A stretch of DNA of 48,943 nucleotides from Trichococcus collinsii (GCF_900107505.1 NZ_FNQH01000001.1:720901-769843); one strand, 5' to 3'; counted from the stretch's first letter, positions 33,203-41,289 are shown. Notes: generated from the letters alone by a model not told the origin. A program made the numbers and translations.

Positions 33203-33216
33203 TTGCTTCCTCCTGG

Positions 33217-33579
33217 TTAAACTTTGATGTATTCGATATCTTCAAAACTTACGCGTCTCAAACAATTCATGCGTGTCGCTACGAGGTATGCTTTTACCGT
33301 TTTTTCATCCATCTGCCGGATGCCGATGTCAAGGGTACCTTCATCGAAAACGTAAGTCACACCATAATTGACCTTGAATTCCCTCGTTCCGCAGATATAA
33401 CCAACTTCTTCAATTGGCTCCTTTTTGAATTTGTCGAGGTGCATGCAGTCGCCTGCCATTTCATCGGACATCAAATGCTCTTCGAGATCAGAAATCCCCA
33501 TCTTTTGCAGCTGTTCCGTTTGGTTTTGCCTTTTCCAATATTTTTTGATCCGCACTTTATCGCCTAATTCGTATTTCAT
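33217..33579 (-). CDS. Unknown early protein with KOW-like start
   Basis: 120 residues from ATG 33579, behind GAGGAGGCATCAGA. MKYELGDKVRIKKYWKRQNQ resembles the start of 27528-28091 (FKVGDKVKI). The rest contains YICGTREFKVNYGVTYVFDE. Unknown function. Confidence 0.6.
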   Translation of the reverse strand: MKYELGDKVRIKKYWKRQNQTEQLQKMGISDLEEHLMSDEMAGDCMHLDKFKKEPIEEVGYICGTREFKVNYGVTYVFDEGTLDIGIRQMDEKTVKAYLVATRMNCLRRVSFEDIEYIKV

Positions 33580-33746
33580 TCTGATGCCTCCTCGCTGCAA
33601 TGCGGGCACTTTTTAAAAACGATGCCCCAATTCTCTGTTTCGACATACACCACGCCTTTGTCGCAGCGTTCGCATCCTAAGTCTTTCTGGCTGGACCGCA
33701 AATTCGCAATCCGGTCATCGATTTCTTTTATTTCCGTGTCAGTCAT
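33576..33746 (-). CDS. Zinc-ribbon-like small protein
   Basis: 56 residues. An N-terminal helix (MTDTEIKEIDDRIANLRSSQ) is followed by CERCDKGVVYV and KKCPHCSEEA, two CxxC pairs. Overlaps the next gene by four bases. Unknown function. Confidence 0.65.
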   Translation of the reverse strand: MTDTEIKEIDDRIANLRSSQKDLGCERCDKGVVYVETENWGIVFKKCPHCSEEASE

Positions 33747-33757
33747 GACGAAGCCTC

Positions 33758-34570
33758 CTAGAATTTAATGCGCCTATCCCTATCGTTTTTGAACTTCAGA
33801 ATGTTCCCGCCTAAGTTCCGATAAAGCCTGCTGATTACCTTGCTATCGTACATAGCAGAAACCTGGTCGCTGCTTAAGTTTGTTGTGATAATCGTCGATT
33901 TGTCTTGCCTGCGGTTCATCAGCGTGTACAACATCCGTTGCGTGAAGTTCGATGCGCTTTTGTCCGTTCCGATGGGTCCGGTTTCGGCGCCCAGATCATC
34001 GATAACAAGCAAGTCAACTACCGCGACACGATCGATTAGTGAGCGTTCATCTTCCTGCGTAATTTTGTCGTTGTAGGTGCTGCGGATATCCAGAAGAAAT
34101 TCGTCCAAAGAAAGGAATAAACAACTCATGTACGGATCCGCATGTTCGTTCACAGCCTTCAGGATGCTCATAGCTAAATGGCTTTTTCCGGCTCCTGCAG
34201 TTCCCGTCAGCAACGTGTTGAAAACTTCGCCTCTCATATACCTGCCTGCAATGAGTCTTGCCGCTAACTTGTTTCGCTCCGACTCTTCATCATCTACCAC
34301 GAAATTATCAAAATTTGCCTCTCTAAGCGTGTGATCACCAACGATGGAGTCTTTATATAGCCTGTCGAACGTAATGCGTTTATGGTGTCTTTTTGTGAGG
34401 TTTTGAATCAATTCTTCGTCTTCCTTCTGAACTTTCTCCCGTTGGCACTTCTGACAAGCGATATGACCTCGATATTGATGCATCGGCTCGTTGTGAACTT
34501 CGCAAATCTGATCGCTCTCCAGGAGTAGGTTCTTCAGCAGACCCATGCTGCTAGTAAACGATTCCTCCAT
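33758..34570 (-). CDS. DnaC-type helicase loader
   Basis: 270 residues. An N-terminal Cys cluster (CEVHNEPMHQYRG, then CQKCQ) precedes an AAA+ core: Walker A GTAGAGKSHLAMSI, Walker B LLVIDDLGAETG, sensor TIITTNLSSDQ and Arg finger region SRLYRN. Overlaps the replisome organiser gene. It would recruit the host replicative helicase to the phage origin. Confidence 0.9.
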   Translation of the reverse strand: MEESFTSSMGLLKNLLLESDQICEVHNEPMHQYRGHIACQKCQREKVQKEDEELIQNLTKRHHKRITFDRLYKDSIVGDHTLREANFDNFVVDDEESERNKLAARLIAGRYMRGEVFNTLLTGTAGAGKSHLAMSILKAVNEHADPYMSCLFLSLDEFLLDIRSTYNDKITQEDERSLIDRVAVVDLLVIDDLGAETGPIGTDKSASNFTQRMLYTLMNRRQDKSTIITTNLSSDQVSAMYDSKVISRLYRNLGGNILKFKNDRDRRIKF

Positions 34571-35315
34571 AACTATCCGGCCCCTTTCGTGGTTTTGTCG
34601 GCACTTGATTTAGGTACTGATCGAATTTCGTTCCGAACAATGTACTTGGCTGCAGGTACTTACTCATCTTTTCGTCCTGCAACCAATCAGCACACTTGTT
34701 ATCAACGACTTTTTTGAAGTCGTCTGTTCTGTACCCTTCGTTCCATCTTGCTCTGATATTTTTCCTATGAGACTCAACAGGCTTGAAAGATCGTTCTGTT
34801 TTTTCGTTCAGGTAAGAGATGATTTCCGAAAAAGGGATAGAGGGTTCGGCATCGCCGGACAATATCTCTTTCTTACCCTTACCTAACCTATCCTTACCTA
34901 ACCTAACCTGTGTATCCCATCCGTCTACCTTTGGTATGTCATCTGGTATGTCATTTGGTATGCCTTTTTGCGCACCGAACACATAACGCCCGTTATCGCT
35001 GACGGAAAGTTGTTCCTTTTCATCGAGGTATACCGTTTCGGCATACCTGTCTGACCGAATATAGTTGTGAATCTTCCAATCCTTGATGACAACAACGCCG
35101 CTTTCGAAAGGAATAATGAACTCCTTAGCCATCAAAAGCTTCAGGTCATCATCACTTGCGCCAATCATGCGCTTCGCCGTCTTTACGTTACCTATAAATC
35201 CATCGTCATCAGCCGCCATATTCAGGTGGAAATACAAGCACTGCGTTGACATCGGCATATCCAGAAACAAATCGGTTTCCGTTATTTTTTTGCTGAACAT
35301 TCTTCTTTGAGCCAC
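34551..35315 (-). CDS. Replisome organiser / DnaD-like initiator
   Basis: 254 residues. The N-terminal winged-helix region (MAQRRMFSKKITETDLFLDM, YFHLNMAADDDGFIGNVKTA) is typical of phage replication initiators. The C-terminal part (IISYLNEKTERSFKPVESHR, ARWNEGYRTDDFKKVVDNKC, YLQPSTLFGTKFDQYLNQ) is the phage conserved C-terminal domain. The linker encodes repeats that coincide with iteron-like DNA. Confidence 0.85.
   Translation of the reverse strand: MAQRRMFSKKITETDLFLDMPMSTQCLYFHLNMAADDDGFIGNVKTAKRMIGASDDDLKLLMAKEFIIPFESGVVVIKDWKIHNYIRSDRYAETVYLDEKEQLSVSDNGRYVFGAQKGIPNDIPDDIPKVDGWDTQVRLGKDRLGKGKKEILSGDAEPSIPFSEIISYLNEKTERSFKPVESHRKNIRARWNEGYRTDDFKKVVDNKCADWLQDEKMSKYLQPSTLFGTKFDQYLNQVPTKPRKGPDSYGGIVY
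34877..34965. repeat. Iteron-like repeats inside the initiator gene, candidate origin
   Basis: CCTTACCTAACC occurs at 34877-34888 and 34892-34903 (15-base period). Three 12-base tandem units TTTGGTATGTCA-like lie at 34930-34965. They encode RLGK and IP(N/D)D repeats. In several related phages the origin lies in this gene's linker. Confidence 0.5.
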
Positions 35316-35319
35316 TCGC

Positions 35320-35982
35320 TCACCCTCCTATCTTGAATTCTTTTACTTGCTGTGGAGATAATTTGATCGGTACAATCACATGCTTTTTCATGAACGTCTG
35401 CAACCCTATTTGATGCTGCTCTTGGTGATGTTTGCGGCATAGGCGCATGTAACGGTGTTTGCTATGGTCTATCGACCTTCTATCGCGCCCCATACCAACA
35501 GTCTCGTAATGCGCTGCATCCGAATTCGGCTTACCGCAGCAGAAGCAAGCACCGTGTTTCATGTAAAGGAATAGCACACGCGTGATATCGCTGCTAAGGT
35601 GGAATTTCTGATACTTGAAAGGTATTTCTTGTTCGAAGCAAAATTCGATTATGTATTCGATAAATTCGCCGGCAAAAACCTGACTGATGCCGTACCCTTC
35701 CATGCTGAAATCTTCAATGCTTTTATAAGCCGAAAACATGGCCTTCATGAGTTCTTTGATGTAGTCCGGCGGATAACCCGTATAAATCGAAATATCGTTA
35801 AACAGACCATAAATCATGCCGAATTGAGCCTTTGTAACAGCTCTATCATCAATTGGTTTGATGATAGCTCTCGGAAATCCTGAAAGGGATAACCGATGCG
35901 CTTCCGCAAGGTCGAAGTCACGATCCAATTTGAAAGTGACTTCATCGCCCTGCGCTCTGATTAGTTTCCCTTCGTATTCCAT
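35320..35982 (-). CDS. HNH-type nuclease
   Basis: 220 residues. The C-terminal part CFCCGKPNSDAAHYETVGMG, RRSIDHSKHRYMRLCRKHHQ and EQHQIG is the putative phage HNHc nuclease pattern with paired Cys and the His catalytic region. Lies between the DUF1351 gene and the initiator. Probably recombination or replication associated. Confidence 0.8.
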   Translation of the reverse strand: MEYEGKLIRAQGDEVTFKLDRDFDLAEAHRLSLSGFPRAIIKPIDDRAVTKAQFGMIYGLFNDISIYTGYPPDYIKELMKAMFSAYKSIEDFSMEGYGISQVFAGEFIEYIIEFCFEQEIPFKYQKFHLSSDITRVLFLYMKHGACFCCGKPNSDAAHYETVGMGRDRRSIDHSKHRYMRLCRKHHQEQHQIGLQTFMKKHVIVPIKLSPQQVKEFKIGG

Positions 35983-35991
35983 CCAATCACC

Positions 35992-36999
35992 CTAGAACGG
36001 CCATTCATCTTCATTGGCCCACGCTAAATCATCTTCCATGTATTCCTGATCTTGTTCAGATTCTTCCGAATCCATAGGAACAGCTACCAACTCAACGCGA
36101 ATACCGCTAGTTATAAGGAATTCGTTCAATTTATTTAGTTGTGCGATTGTCCCAGTAACCTGAATGGTATTTGTGATAACGGGTTCATAGACTTCTATCT
36201 GCTCAGGCTCTTCAAACGGAGGAACTTCAATGATTTCAGCCTCTACAATAGCTGCCAGTTCTTCCTGTTGTTTCAACAAGAAAGCCTCATGCTCGGCTGC
36301 TTTGCGCTCCTGTTCGGCAGCGATGCGAGCCTTGCGTTCTTTATCCATGTTGATCAAGTCGATGACTTCCATTGCGTTTCGATGGTCCAACTGCGATACC
36401 CATCCGGCCGGTTCGATGTCCTGCCCTTTGCAGAATTCGATCAACACCTTCACTTGCATTTCGCGGTATTCTTTATCTTTCACTGCATCAGCAACGGCCT
36501 TGTCGATTTCATCATTCAATTTTGTTGACGGCTTCAATTTGGCTGACCACATACCTTTGTTTAACCAAGAAGCATTTCGTTCGATAGAGATATCCATGTC
36601 TGCAAGTTTGATATCCAGCAGTTCATCAAGTGCAGCTACACGCTCCTGGCGTTCGGCTTCGTCAATTTCTTTCAGGCCGTCACGAATCTGATTCAGAGGG
36701 ACATCAATCAGGCCGTTCAATTCCTTTATCTTCGCTTCATAGGCATTAAGCGGTTCGTTGTATGCCCGTTTGATGATCTTGCGTTCCTTCTCGAACTTGT
36801 CGCGCACTTCCAACAACTTGCCGCGTACTTCTTCCGCACCTTTTTTGTCGGCACGCGTGAAAGCTAACCCGGTATATTTATCAGAAAAACCTTGAACAAC
36901 GGCTTTCATTTCATCAAATTTGTGCATTTCAAGTGTGGCGGGTTCGTAGATCGTCCCCAAGGTGCTGTTTTGGATTACCTCTAATTCATTGCTCATCAT
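35992..36999 (-). CDS. DUF1351 family protein
   Basis: About 335 residues. The starting ATG overlaps the ERF stop and a second ATG follows immediately. LAFTRADKKGAEEVRGKLLE, REKFEKERKII-type charged coiled coil and CKGQDIEPAGWVSQ are typical of DUF1351 proteins, which accompany phage ssDNA annealing proteins. Probably a recombination accessory factor. Confidence 0.8.
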   Translation of the reverse strand: MMSNELEVIQNSTLGTIYEPATLEMHKFDEMKAVVQGFSDKYTGLAFTRADKKGAEEVRGKLLEVRDKFEKERKIIKRAYNEPLNAYEAKIKELNGLIDVPLNQIRDGLKEIDEAERQERVAALDELLDIKLADMDISIERNASWLNKGMWSAKLKPSTKLNDEIDKAVADAVKDKEYREMQVKVLIEFCKGQDIEPAGWVSQLDHRNAMEVIDLINMDKERKARIAAEQERKAAEHEAFLLKQQEELAAIVEAEIIEVPPFEEPEQIEVYEPVITNTIQVTGTIAQLNKLNEFLITSGIRVELVAVPMDSEESEQDQEYMEDDLAWANEDEWPF

Positions 37000-38015
37000 T
37001 TGCTCCCCCAATTCACTGTTTGTGTCGTTCTACCTTCAAGCAGACTTTCTTGCTGCGCCTTTTGAGGCTCTTGCTGTCGGTTGTTCTGGCGTTTTTTTTC
37101 ATCGTTTTTAAGTTTCGTGTAGCGTGCTTTTAAGTGTCCGAGCACCCTAATCTTGTCGGCATCGCGAATGTCGCTGACACCCTCTATTTTGGCGATTTCA
37201 ACGTATAATTGATTGATATCTAATCCGGCTTTTTGAATGGCAGAAACATATTTGTCGATTGCGTCGTCTGTGCTCGGAATCTGCTGTACTTTCTCCTGTT
37301 GCGGTTCTTGTTGTGTGATTCGTTTCTCCGCTGCCCCATTTGCTTTGGTGTGATTTGAAATCAAATCCCGAAATGCTTTAATAGCTTTGTCCGCTTGCTC
37401 AGCGCTGGCATCATCGAGGCTATTTAGTCCCAGTTGTTCCGCCGCCCACTTCAGAGCTTGATTGGTTGCGTCTTCGCCGTGCATTCCACGCAATTCAGCG
37501 TATCCTTCCGCAAGGTCAAACAGTTCCTTGTTTTGATCCCGTGAAATTTTGGCTATAGGTTTCTTGGATTCGATTTTGTCTTGGAAAGCATCTGGGTCAT
37601 CTTTGTCGGTTGCAATGTTGAAGAATTTCAGCAAGAAATATTTTTCGCCGTATGTCAGCGCTTTTCCTACCCCTTTTTCCCCCGCAAGATCAACTCCTTG
37701 CGCATACCAGGAAACTTTCACGGTATCGCTTGGATCGTCGACGTTGACCCACGTCATCGTCATATCCAGTTCGGTAAAGTATTCATTTGAAGGCGTTCCT
37801 TTTGAGTTCGTGCGCTCGAACGTCGTCAAGTGGTGACCTAATACTTCCGGAACCAACATCAGGCCGACTTCGTTGATTTTTTCGTGTAAGGAACCCAATA
37901 CATCGGATGAACCGACATAGTTATACTGCTTTCCTTGCTGGTCTTTTTTTAGGTACGGAACGGACTTCCTGACTTCCGCAAGCCGTTGATACACATTTAA
38001 TATTTTTTCAGTCAT
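36996..38015 (-). CDS. ERF-family single-strand annealing protein
   Basis: 339 residues. Core LKKDQQGKQYNYVGSSDVLG, VSWYAQGVDLAGEKGVGKAL and TYGEKYFLLKFFNIATDKDD are ERF superfamily hallmarks. C-terminal low-complexity Gln-rich tail. Promotes annealing in phage recombination and circularisation. Confidence 0.9.
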   Translation of the reverse strand: MTEKILNVYQRLAEVRKSVPYLKKDQQGKQYNYVGSSDVLGSLHEKINEVGLMLVPEVLGHHLTTFERTNSKGTPSNEYFTELDMTMTWVNVDDPSDTVKVSWYAQGVDLAGEKGVGKALTYGEKYFLLKFFNIATDKDDPDAFQDKIESKKPIAKISRDQNKELFDLAEGYAELRGMHGEDATNQALKWAAEQLGLNSLDDASAEQADKAIKAFRDLISNHTKANGAAEKRITQQEPQQEKVQQIPSTDDAIDKYVSAIQKAGLDINQLYVEIAKIEGVSDIRDADKIRVLGHLKARYTKLKNDEKKRQNNRQQEPQKAQQESLLEGRTTQTVNWGSK

Positions 38016-38021
38016 CACCGC

Positions 38022-38231
38022 TCACCCTCTTCCTGCCGTTTTCAGCGTGTAATGTTCGTTCAAGTAGTCGCGCAAGGCATCTATCTCATTGATGACATAC
38101 TCACCTTCGATATCAAAATACTCCTCGTTTTCGTAGATAGGCTCACCATCCCACGTTTCGGCCACCGGCTCCTGCTCCATCTCTTGCAGGTAGGAGCAAT
38201 GTGCTTGGGATAAAGCTTGGTTATTATCCAT
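38022..38231 (-). CDS. Unknown small acidic early protein
   Basis: 69 residues (MDNNQALSQAHCSYLQEMEQ), acidic middle (DGEPIYENEEYFDIEGEYV). AAAGGAGGACTTCGG precedes the ATG. Not recognised. Confidence 0.6.
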   Translation of the reverse strand: MDNNQALSQAHCSYLQEMEQEPVAETWDGEPIYENEEYFDIEGEYVINEIDALRDYLNEHYTLKTAGRG

Positions 38232-38278
38232 CCGAAGTCCTCCTTTTATGATAAAATGGTAGTGGTTCTATTACTTAT

Positions 38279-38306
38279 GCCGCCTATTGCTGTAGGTGGC
38301 TTTTTT
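38279..38306 (+). terminator. Plus-strand terminator, possible short antisense RNA
   Basis: GCCGCCTA pairs with TAGGTGGC (one G-T) around a six-base loop, then TTTTTTATTT on the plus strand. All genes here are on the minus strand. TATGATAAAAT at 38247-38257 could be a -10, giving a transcript of 40-60 bases. Confidence 0.5.
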
Positions 38307-38553
38307 ATTTCAAAAATGCAGAAGCTTCGATTTTTCCTTTTGTCGCTTCCGTCCAAACATAGCTTTCTGAAAGATTGACCTCGCTCGTTACTTCAACCAG
38401 ATCCGTAAAATCAAAGCAGTCCAACGCATTCGTTTCATCGTATTTGAAAAAATGTACGTTATCGCATTTACGGTATAGCTCCAAGACTAGCTTTTCTTCC
38501 TGAGACAATCCGCGCGGCCTCGTGCTTTGTTTTTTCTTCATGCGTTTATTCAT
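38305..38553 (-). CDS. Unknown early protein with basic head
   Basis: 82 residues. MNKRMKKKQSTRPRGLSQEE, then helical EEKLVLELYRKCDNVHFFKY and a beta C-terminus. Unknown role. Overlaps its upstream neighbour. Confidence 0.6.
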   Translation of the reverse strand: MNKRMKKKQSTRPRGLSQEEKLVLELYRKCDNVHFFKYDETNALDCFDFTDLVEVTSEVNLSESYVWTEATKGKIEASAFLK

Positions 38554-38695
38554 TTGTCGCTTCCCTCTCCTCGATAAAATCCATCAGCTTTAAAATCTCA
38601 CTGTAGCTGTGCTGCGCTTTTTCTTCGCATGGCTCTTCATCCATGTTGATATGCAACACATTTTTAAGGGTATGCCACATCGCTTCGTAGTCCAT
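38546..38695 (-). CDS. Unknown 49-residue protein
   Basis: MDYEAMWHTLKNVLHINMDE and EILKLMDFIEEREATNE, fully helical. TAGGAGGTGATCGAA precedes ATG 38695. Not recognised. Confidence 0.6.
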   Translation of the reverse strand: MDYEAMWHTLKNVLHINMDEEPCEEKAQHSYSEILKLMDFIEEREATNE

Positions 38696-38707
38696 TTCGA
38701 TCACCTC

Positions 38708-38863
38708 CTAGAAGTCTGTTCTCACTGGCGTTATTAGGTATTCGTATTTTTCAAAAACAAACTTGAACGGCTTATTTTTTGTGGTGAACTTAACAATAGC
38801 GCAGCCGTTGTTAAACTTTTTCTCGTTTATGGCATCATTCATAAATTCCAGCGCATTTATCAA
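38708..38863 (-). pseudogene. C-terminal part of a sliding-clamp-like protein, in frame after a TAA
   Basis: This frame continues directly from the TAA of 38864-39310 in the same phase. LINALEFMNDAINEKKFNNG, then KNKPFKFVFEKYEYLITPVR match the last part of DnaN domain III, whose C-terminus is typically L(I/M)xPVR. No ribosome binding site precedes the TTG at 38863. The ATG at 38842 has only a weak TGGA. Either the gene is broken, the stop is read through, or this is a separately translated fragment. Confidence 0.65.
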
Positions 38864-39310
38864 TTAATCAACGTTTACCGACAGCAACATTTCGCCTTCG
38901 CAATCCTCTAAAGGCATTTTTATTTCGTAATCGGGCCATCCGTCTTTAGTAAGCACGACCGCTTTGTTTTTGATATCCATCTTGATCAAATTACTGAAGG
39001 ATGTTTTCGTCATAAACGGCCTTACAGACTTCAAAAGCGTTCCGATATGGACATTTATTTCGCAACTGATGTTTTCGAACTCGAAAAATTTCCCAACCTC
39101 AGGGTATTTACCGTCTTCCGGCATCATTGTAAAAATGTTTAAGATGAAATCAGTTGGGTTACTATGGAACTCAGAAACCTTAACCGCAACATGAGAGTCT
39201 GTAGCATATAGATTTCCGTCATTTGAATAATTGATGCATTGCAGCATTGGCCGTGTAGAGAATTTGCTGACGGCCTTTTTTAAATGTTTCGTTAATTGAT
39301 TATCTTTCAC
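38864..39310 (-). CDS. Sliding-clamp-like protein (DnaN domains II-III), stopped early
   Basis: 148 residues. KAVSKFSTRPMLQCINYSND and GNLYATDSHVAVKV resemble the DnaN domain II block with ATD(G/S)HR. DGKYPEV recalls DGRFPDY. HIGTLLKSVRPFMTK and GEMLLSVNVD start domain III. After NVD a TAA occurs where bacterial clamps have Tyr (N-x-x-YL). The next 51 codons complete the domain in the same frame. The full product would be 200 residues, shorter than the roughly 370 of host DnaN, lacking domain I. It may form or modify a clamp for phage DNA. Confidence 0.65.
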   Translation of the reverse strand: MKDNQLTKHLKKAVSKFSTRPMLQCINYSNDGNLYATDSHVAVKVSEFHSNPTDFILNIFTMMPEDGKYPEVGKFFEFENISCEINVHIGTLLKSVRPFMTKTSFSNLIKMDIKNKAVVLTKDGWPDYEIKMPLEDCEGEMLLSVNVD

Positions 39311-39323
39311 TCCGATACCTCCA

Positions 39324-39443
39324 TTACATTCCTGTTTCTATCCATCCGACCAGGCCAATGATTAGTAAGGCGATACTAACCACTATTGTTGTGCCTATAA
39401 AGTTGACCAGCTTATCCTCAAACTCGTCTGTAAATACCTTCAT
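39324..39443 (-). CDS. 39-residue membrane protein
   Basis: MKVFTDEFEDKLVNFIGTTI, then one transmembrane helix (VVSIALLIIGLVGW). AAGGAGAGTGCGAA precedes ATG 39443, which overlaps the upstream stop. Unknown function. Confidence 0.6.
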   Translation of the reverse strand: MKVFTDEFEDKLVNFIGTTIVVSIALLIIGLVGWIETGM

Positions 39444-39643
39444 TTCGCACTCTCCTTATATGTCATCGTGACGATGAACGGGACGCCTGCATACGTTTCG
39501 ACAGCATCCTCAAATTCGATCTCAACCCATAATTCAGACCGCGAATGGCGAATGGCCTTTACAACCTTTCCGCGGTTTTCTTCTCCTACAGCAAAACTCG
39601 CCGTTTCGCCATCGTTGTAACAAATAACCACTTTCTTATTCAA
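39440..39643 (-). CDS. Unknown small early protein
   Basis: 67 residues. MNKKVVICYNDGETASFAVG, VKAIRHSRSELWVEIEFEDA. All-beta design. Coupled to both neighbours by ATGA overlaps. Not recognised. Confidence 0.6.
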   Translation of the reverse strand: MNKKVVICYNDGETASFAVGEENRGKVVKAIRHSRSELWVEIEFEDAVETYAGVPFIVTMTYKESAK

Positions 39644-39831
39644 ATCGATTCCCCCTGTTTATAAATTGCATCCATTACGATTTCGAAATCATTCAGGGCC
39701 TTGCCTATTTCAGTCATTGCGAAATCTGCAGTAATGACACCAACACAATAGTTCCCATGCGCGGTTTTTATTTTTCGGAAAGAATCGGCAAGAGCTCCCG
39801 TGTACGCTGCATCGAAATTAAATTTATCCAC
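39640..39831 (-). CDS. Unknown small early protein
   Basis: 63 residues (MDKFNFDAAYTGALADSFRK, ending VMDAIYKQGESI). Ala-rich helices. Not recognised. Confidence 0.6.
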   Translation of the reverse strand: MDKFNFDAAYTGALADSFRKIKTAHGNYCVGVITADFAMTEIGKALNDFEIVMDAIYKQGESI

Positions 39832-39845
39832 TCGTCCGTACCTCC

Positions 39846-39923
39846 TCAGAAATTAAGGACCCATAGCAATTCACCCAGACAAAAGCAAAGGTAAAAATAC
39901 AAGCTGAGCCATATAATTTTCAC
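39846..39923 (-). CDS. 25-residue membrane peptide
   Basis: GTG 39923 overlaps the stop of the upstream gene (GTGA), with AGAGGTG nine bases before. MKIIWLSLYFYLCFCLGELL then WVLNF, one hydrophobic helix. Similar in kind to the peptides at 28570 and 39324. Confidence 0.45.
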   Translation of the reverse strand: MKIIWLSLYFYLCFCLGELLWVLNF

Positions 39924-40219
39924 GATTGATACACCTCTTTCAAACGCGGGAGTTCAGCTGGAAAACTGACGCTTCTTGTTCCGGCTTCAAGCAAATCTCT
40001 ATTCTCGAAGTAGAAGGCGAAACAGATGATATCGTAAAGCGTGTCCATCCCTCTATTTTTCAAGTATGGCTTGTATGGTCCGAACGTTTTCGGATGACTG
40101 TCCGCGTAATCTCGGAACCCTTTTAGCAGCTTCACAGGGTCTTTATATCCGAATATCCGCCCGATATCTTTCGTAAATGCGTATTGCTGGGCTTTACTTT
40201 TCGTTTGCAAGATGACCAT
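39920..40219 (-). CDS. Unknown early protein
   Basis: 99 residues. MVILQTKSKAQQYAFTKDIG, then FGPYKPYLKNRGMDTLYDII. A basic start and helical body. Conserved hypothetical proteins of this type accompany antirepressors in Firmicute phages. Not assigned. Confidence 0.6.
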   Translation of the reverse strand: MVILQTKSKAQQYAFTKDIGRIFGYKDPVKLLKGFRDYADSHPKTFGPYKPYLKNRGMDTLYDIICFAFYFENRDLLEAGTRSVSFPAELPRLKEVYQS

Positions 40220-40221
40220 CG

Positions 40222-40509
40222 TCAGGCCCCTCCTTCTCCTGCATACTCAGTTAACATTTTTTTCAGACGCGTTTTTTCAGGTACATTATTGAACGGCAGC
40301 GCCCTTTCCTTGTGAATGTTGTCGACCATGAAACAAAGGGCTGTCCATCCGTATTTATCTATGAACCTCTGATCAGTAATCACGGAACTGAGTTGTTTAA
40401 GCTCGCGCTTATCAAAATTCGTTTGGAAGATACTAACTTTAATAAAGAAATCTTTGAAGTGCTCTGCTGCTTCCAATTCATCGACGATCGCCTTTTCTAA
40501 TTCGTTCAT
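40222..40509 (-). CDS. Unknown early protein
   Basis: 95 residues. MNELEKAIVDELEAAEHFKD, helical throughout, ending LTEYAGEGGA. Not recognised. Confidence 0.6.
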   Translation of the reverse strand: MNELEKAIVDELEAAEHFKDFFIKVSIFQTNFDKRELKQLSSVITDQRFIDKYGWTALCFMVDNIHKERALPFNNVPEKTRLKKMLTEYAGEGGA

Positions 40510-40512
40510 TTT

Positions 40513-41289
40513 TTATCCCTCCAATAGTTCTGCTTCGTTCAAGAATTTGTTGATGAAATACTGTTGGCCTTTACCGGTCACTTTCGGCGTCCTGCTAATC
40601 CGTATGGATCCGTCCGGATTGTTGATGGTCGTTTCCTTCACTTCGAATAATTTCATTTCTGCAGATCGTTGTGTTGGCATATTGTAGTCCGTGCCCTTAC
40701 GCTTGATCAGGAAGCCGTTTTCTCTAAGCCATACAAATAATCGGTTCCCACCAATCTTGATGCCGTTCTGCGAAAGTAGTTTTGCGAGGTCTCCCACTAA
40801 AATCGATGTATGGCTTGCTGCAACCGCGTCTGCGAATAGCGCTTTTGGTGCCATAGCGGTAACTTTTTGCTCCGCTATCAATCGCTTGGAGCGCTCTTCT
40901 TTCAAAGTTGTTGCTAATTGAATGAGCGTGTCAGGATTAAGCAACGCTTCTTCGATTTTTTCAGGAGTCAAGTATCCACCGTGCTTTCGTATTGATGGGA
41001 GAACTTCGCTTGTTACCCAATTTTCAAATTTTTCAGCTTCAGGCAGTTTCGAACGGAATACCAATCGATAAACGTCTGACTCTGGAATTAATTTGAATTG
41101 CTGCGGGCGACCTAGCGAATCGCTACCCCATCCCATGAACCCTTTTTTGCAGTGTTTGTTTGTCGCATCGCTTGCGTTTGCGTAGCCAAGAGTTTTTGCT
41201 ACATCGTTTGCAACAAAGAACGGTTCGTCGTTTACGATCATCGTTCTGACTTCGTTATTTTCAAAATTAAATATTTGTAATTCGCTCAT
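40513..41289 (-). CDS. Phage antirepressor (Bro-N + KilA-C type)
   Basis: 258 residues. The N-terminal Bro-N domain (IFNFENNEVRTMIVNDEPFF, VANDVAKTLGYANASDATNK, SDVYRLVFRSKLPEAEKF) is followed by a KilA-C-like DNA-binding domain (VGDLAKLLSQNGIKIGGNRL, LFVWLRENGFLIKR). Second gene of the lytic operon behind Cro. Such proteins favour lytic growth by countering the repressor. Confidence 0.9.
   Translation of the reverse strand: MSELQIFNFENNEVRTMIVNDEPFFVANDVAKTLGYANASDATNKHCKKGFMGWGSDSLGRPQQFKLIPESDVYRLVFRSKLPEAEKFENWVTSEVLPSIRKHGGYLTPEKIEEALLNPDTLIQLATTLKEERSKRLIAEQKVTAMAPKALFADAVAASHTSILVGDLAKLLSQNGIKIGGNRLFVWLRENGFLIKRKGTDYNMPTQRSAEMKLFEVKETTINNPDGSIRISRTPKVTGKGQQYFINKFLNEAELLEG

Noticed and set aside
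34870-34970. Tandem repeats considered as a CRISPR array
   Set aside because: Units are 12-15 bases, without spacers, and lie inside a coding gene.
38708-38842. Independent 44-residue gene with its own start
   Set aside because: It is in frame with, and continues the fold of, the upstream clamp-like gene; its start signal is weak. Listed instead as the split C-terminal part.
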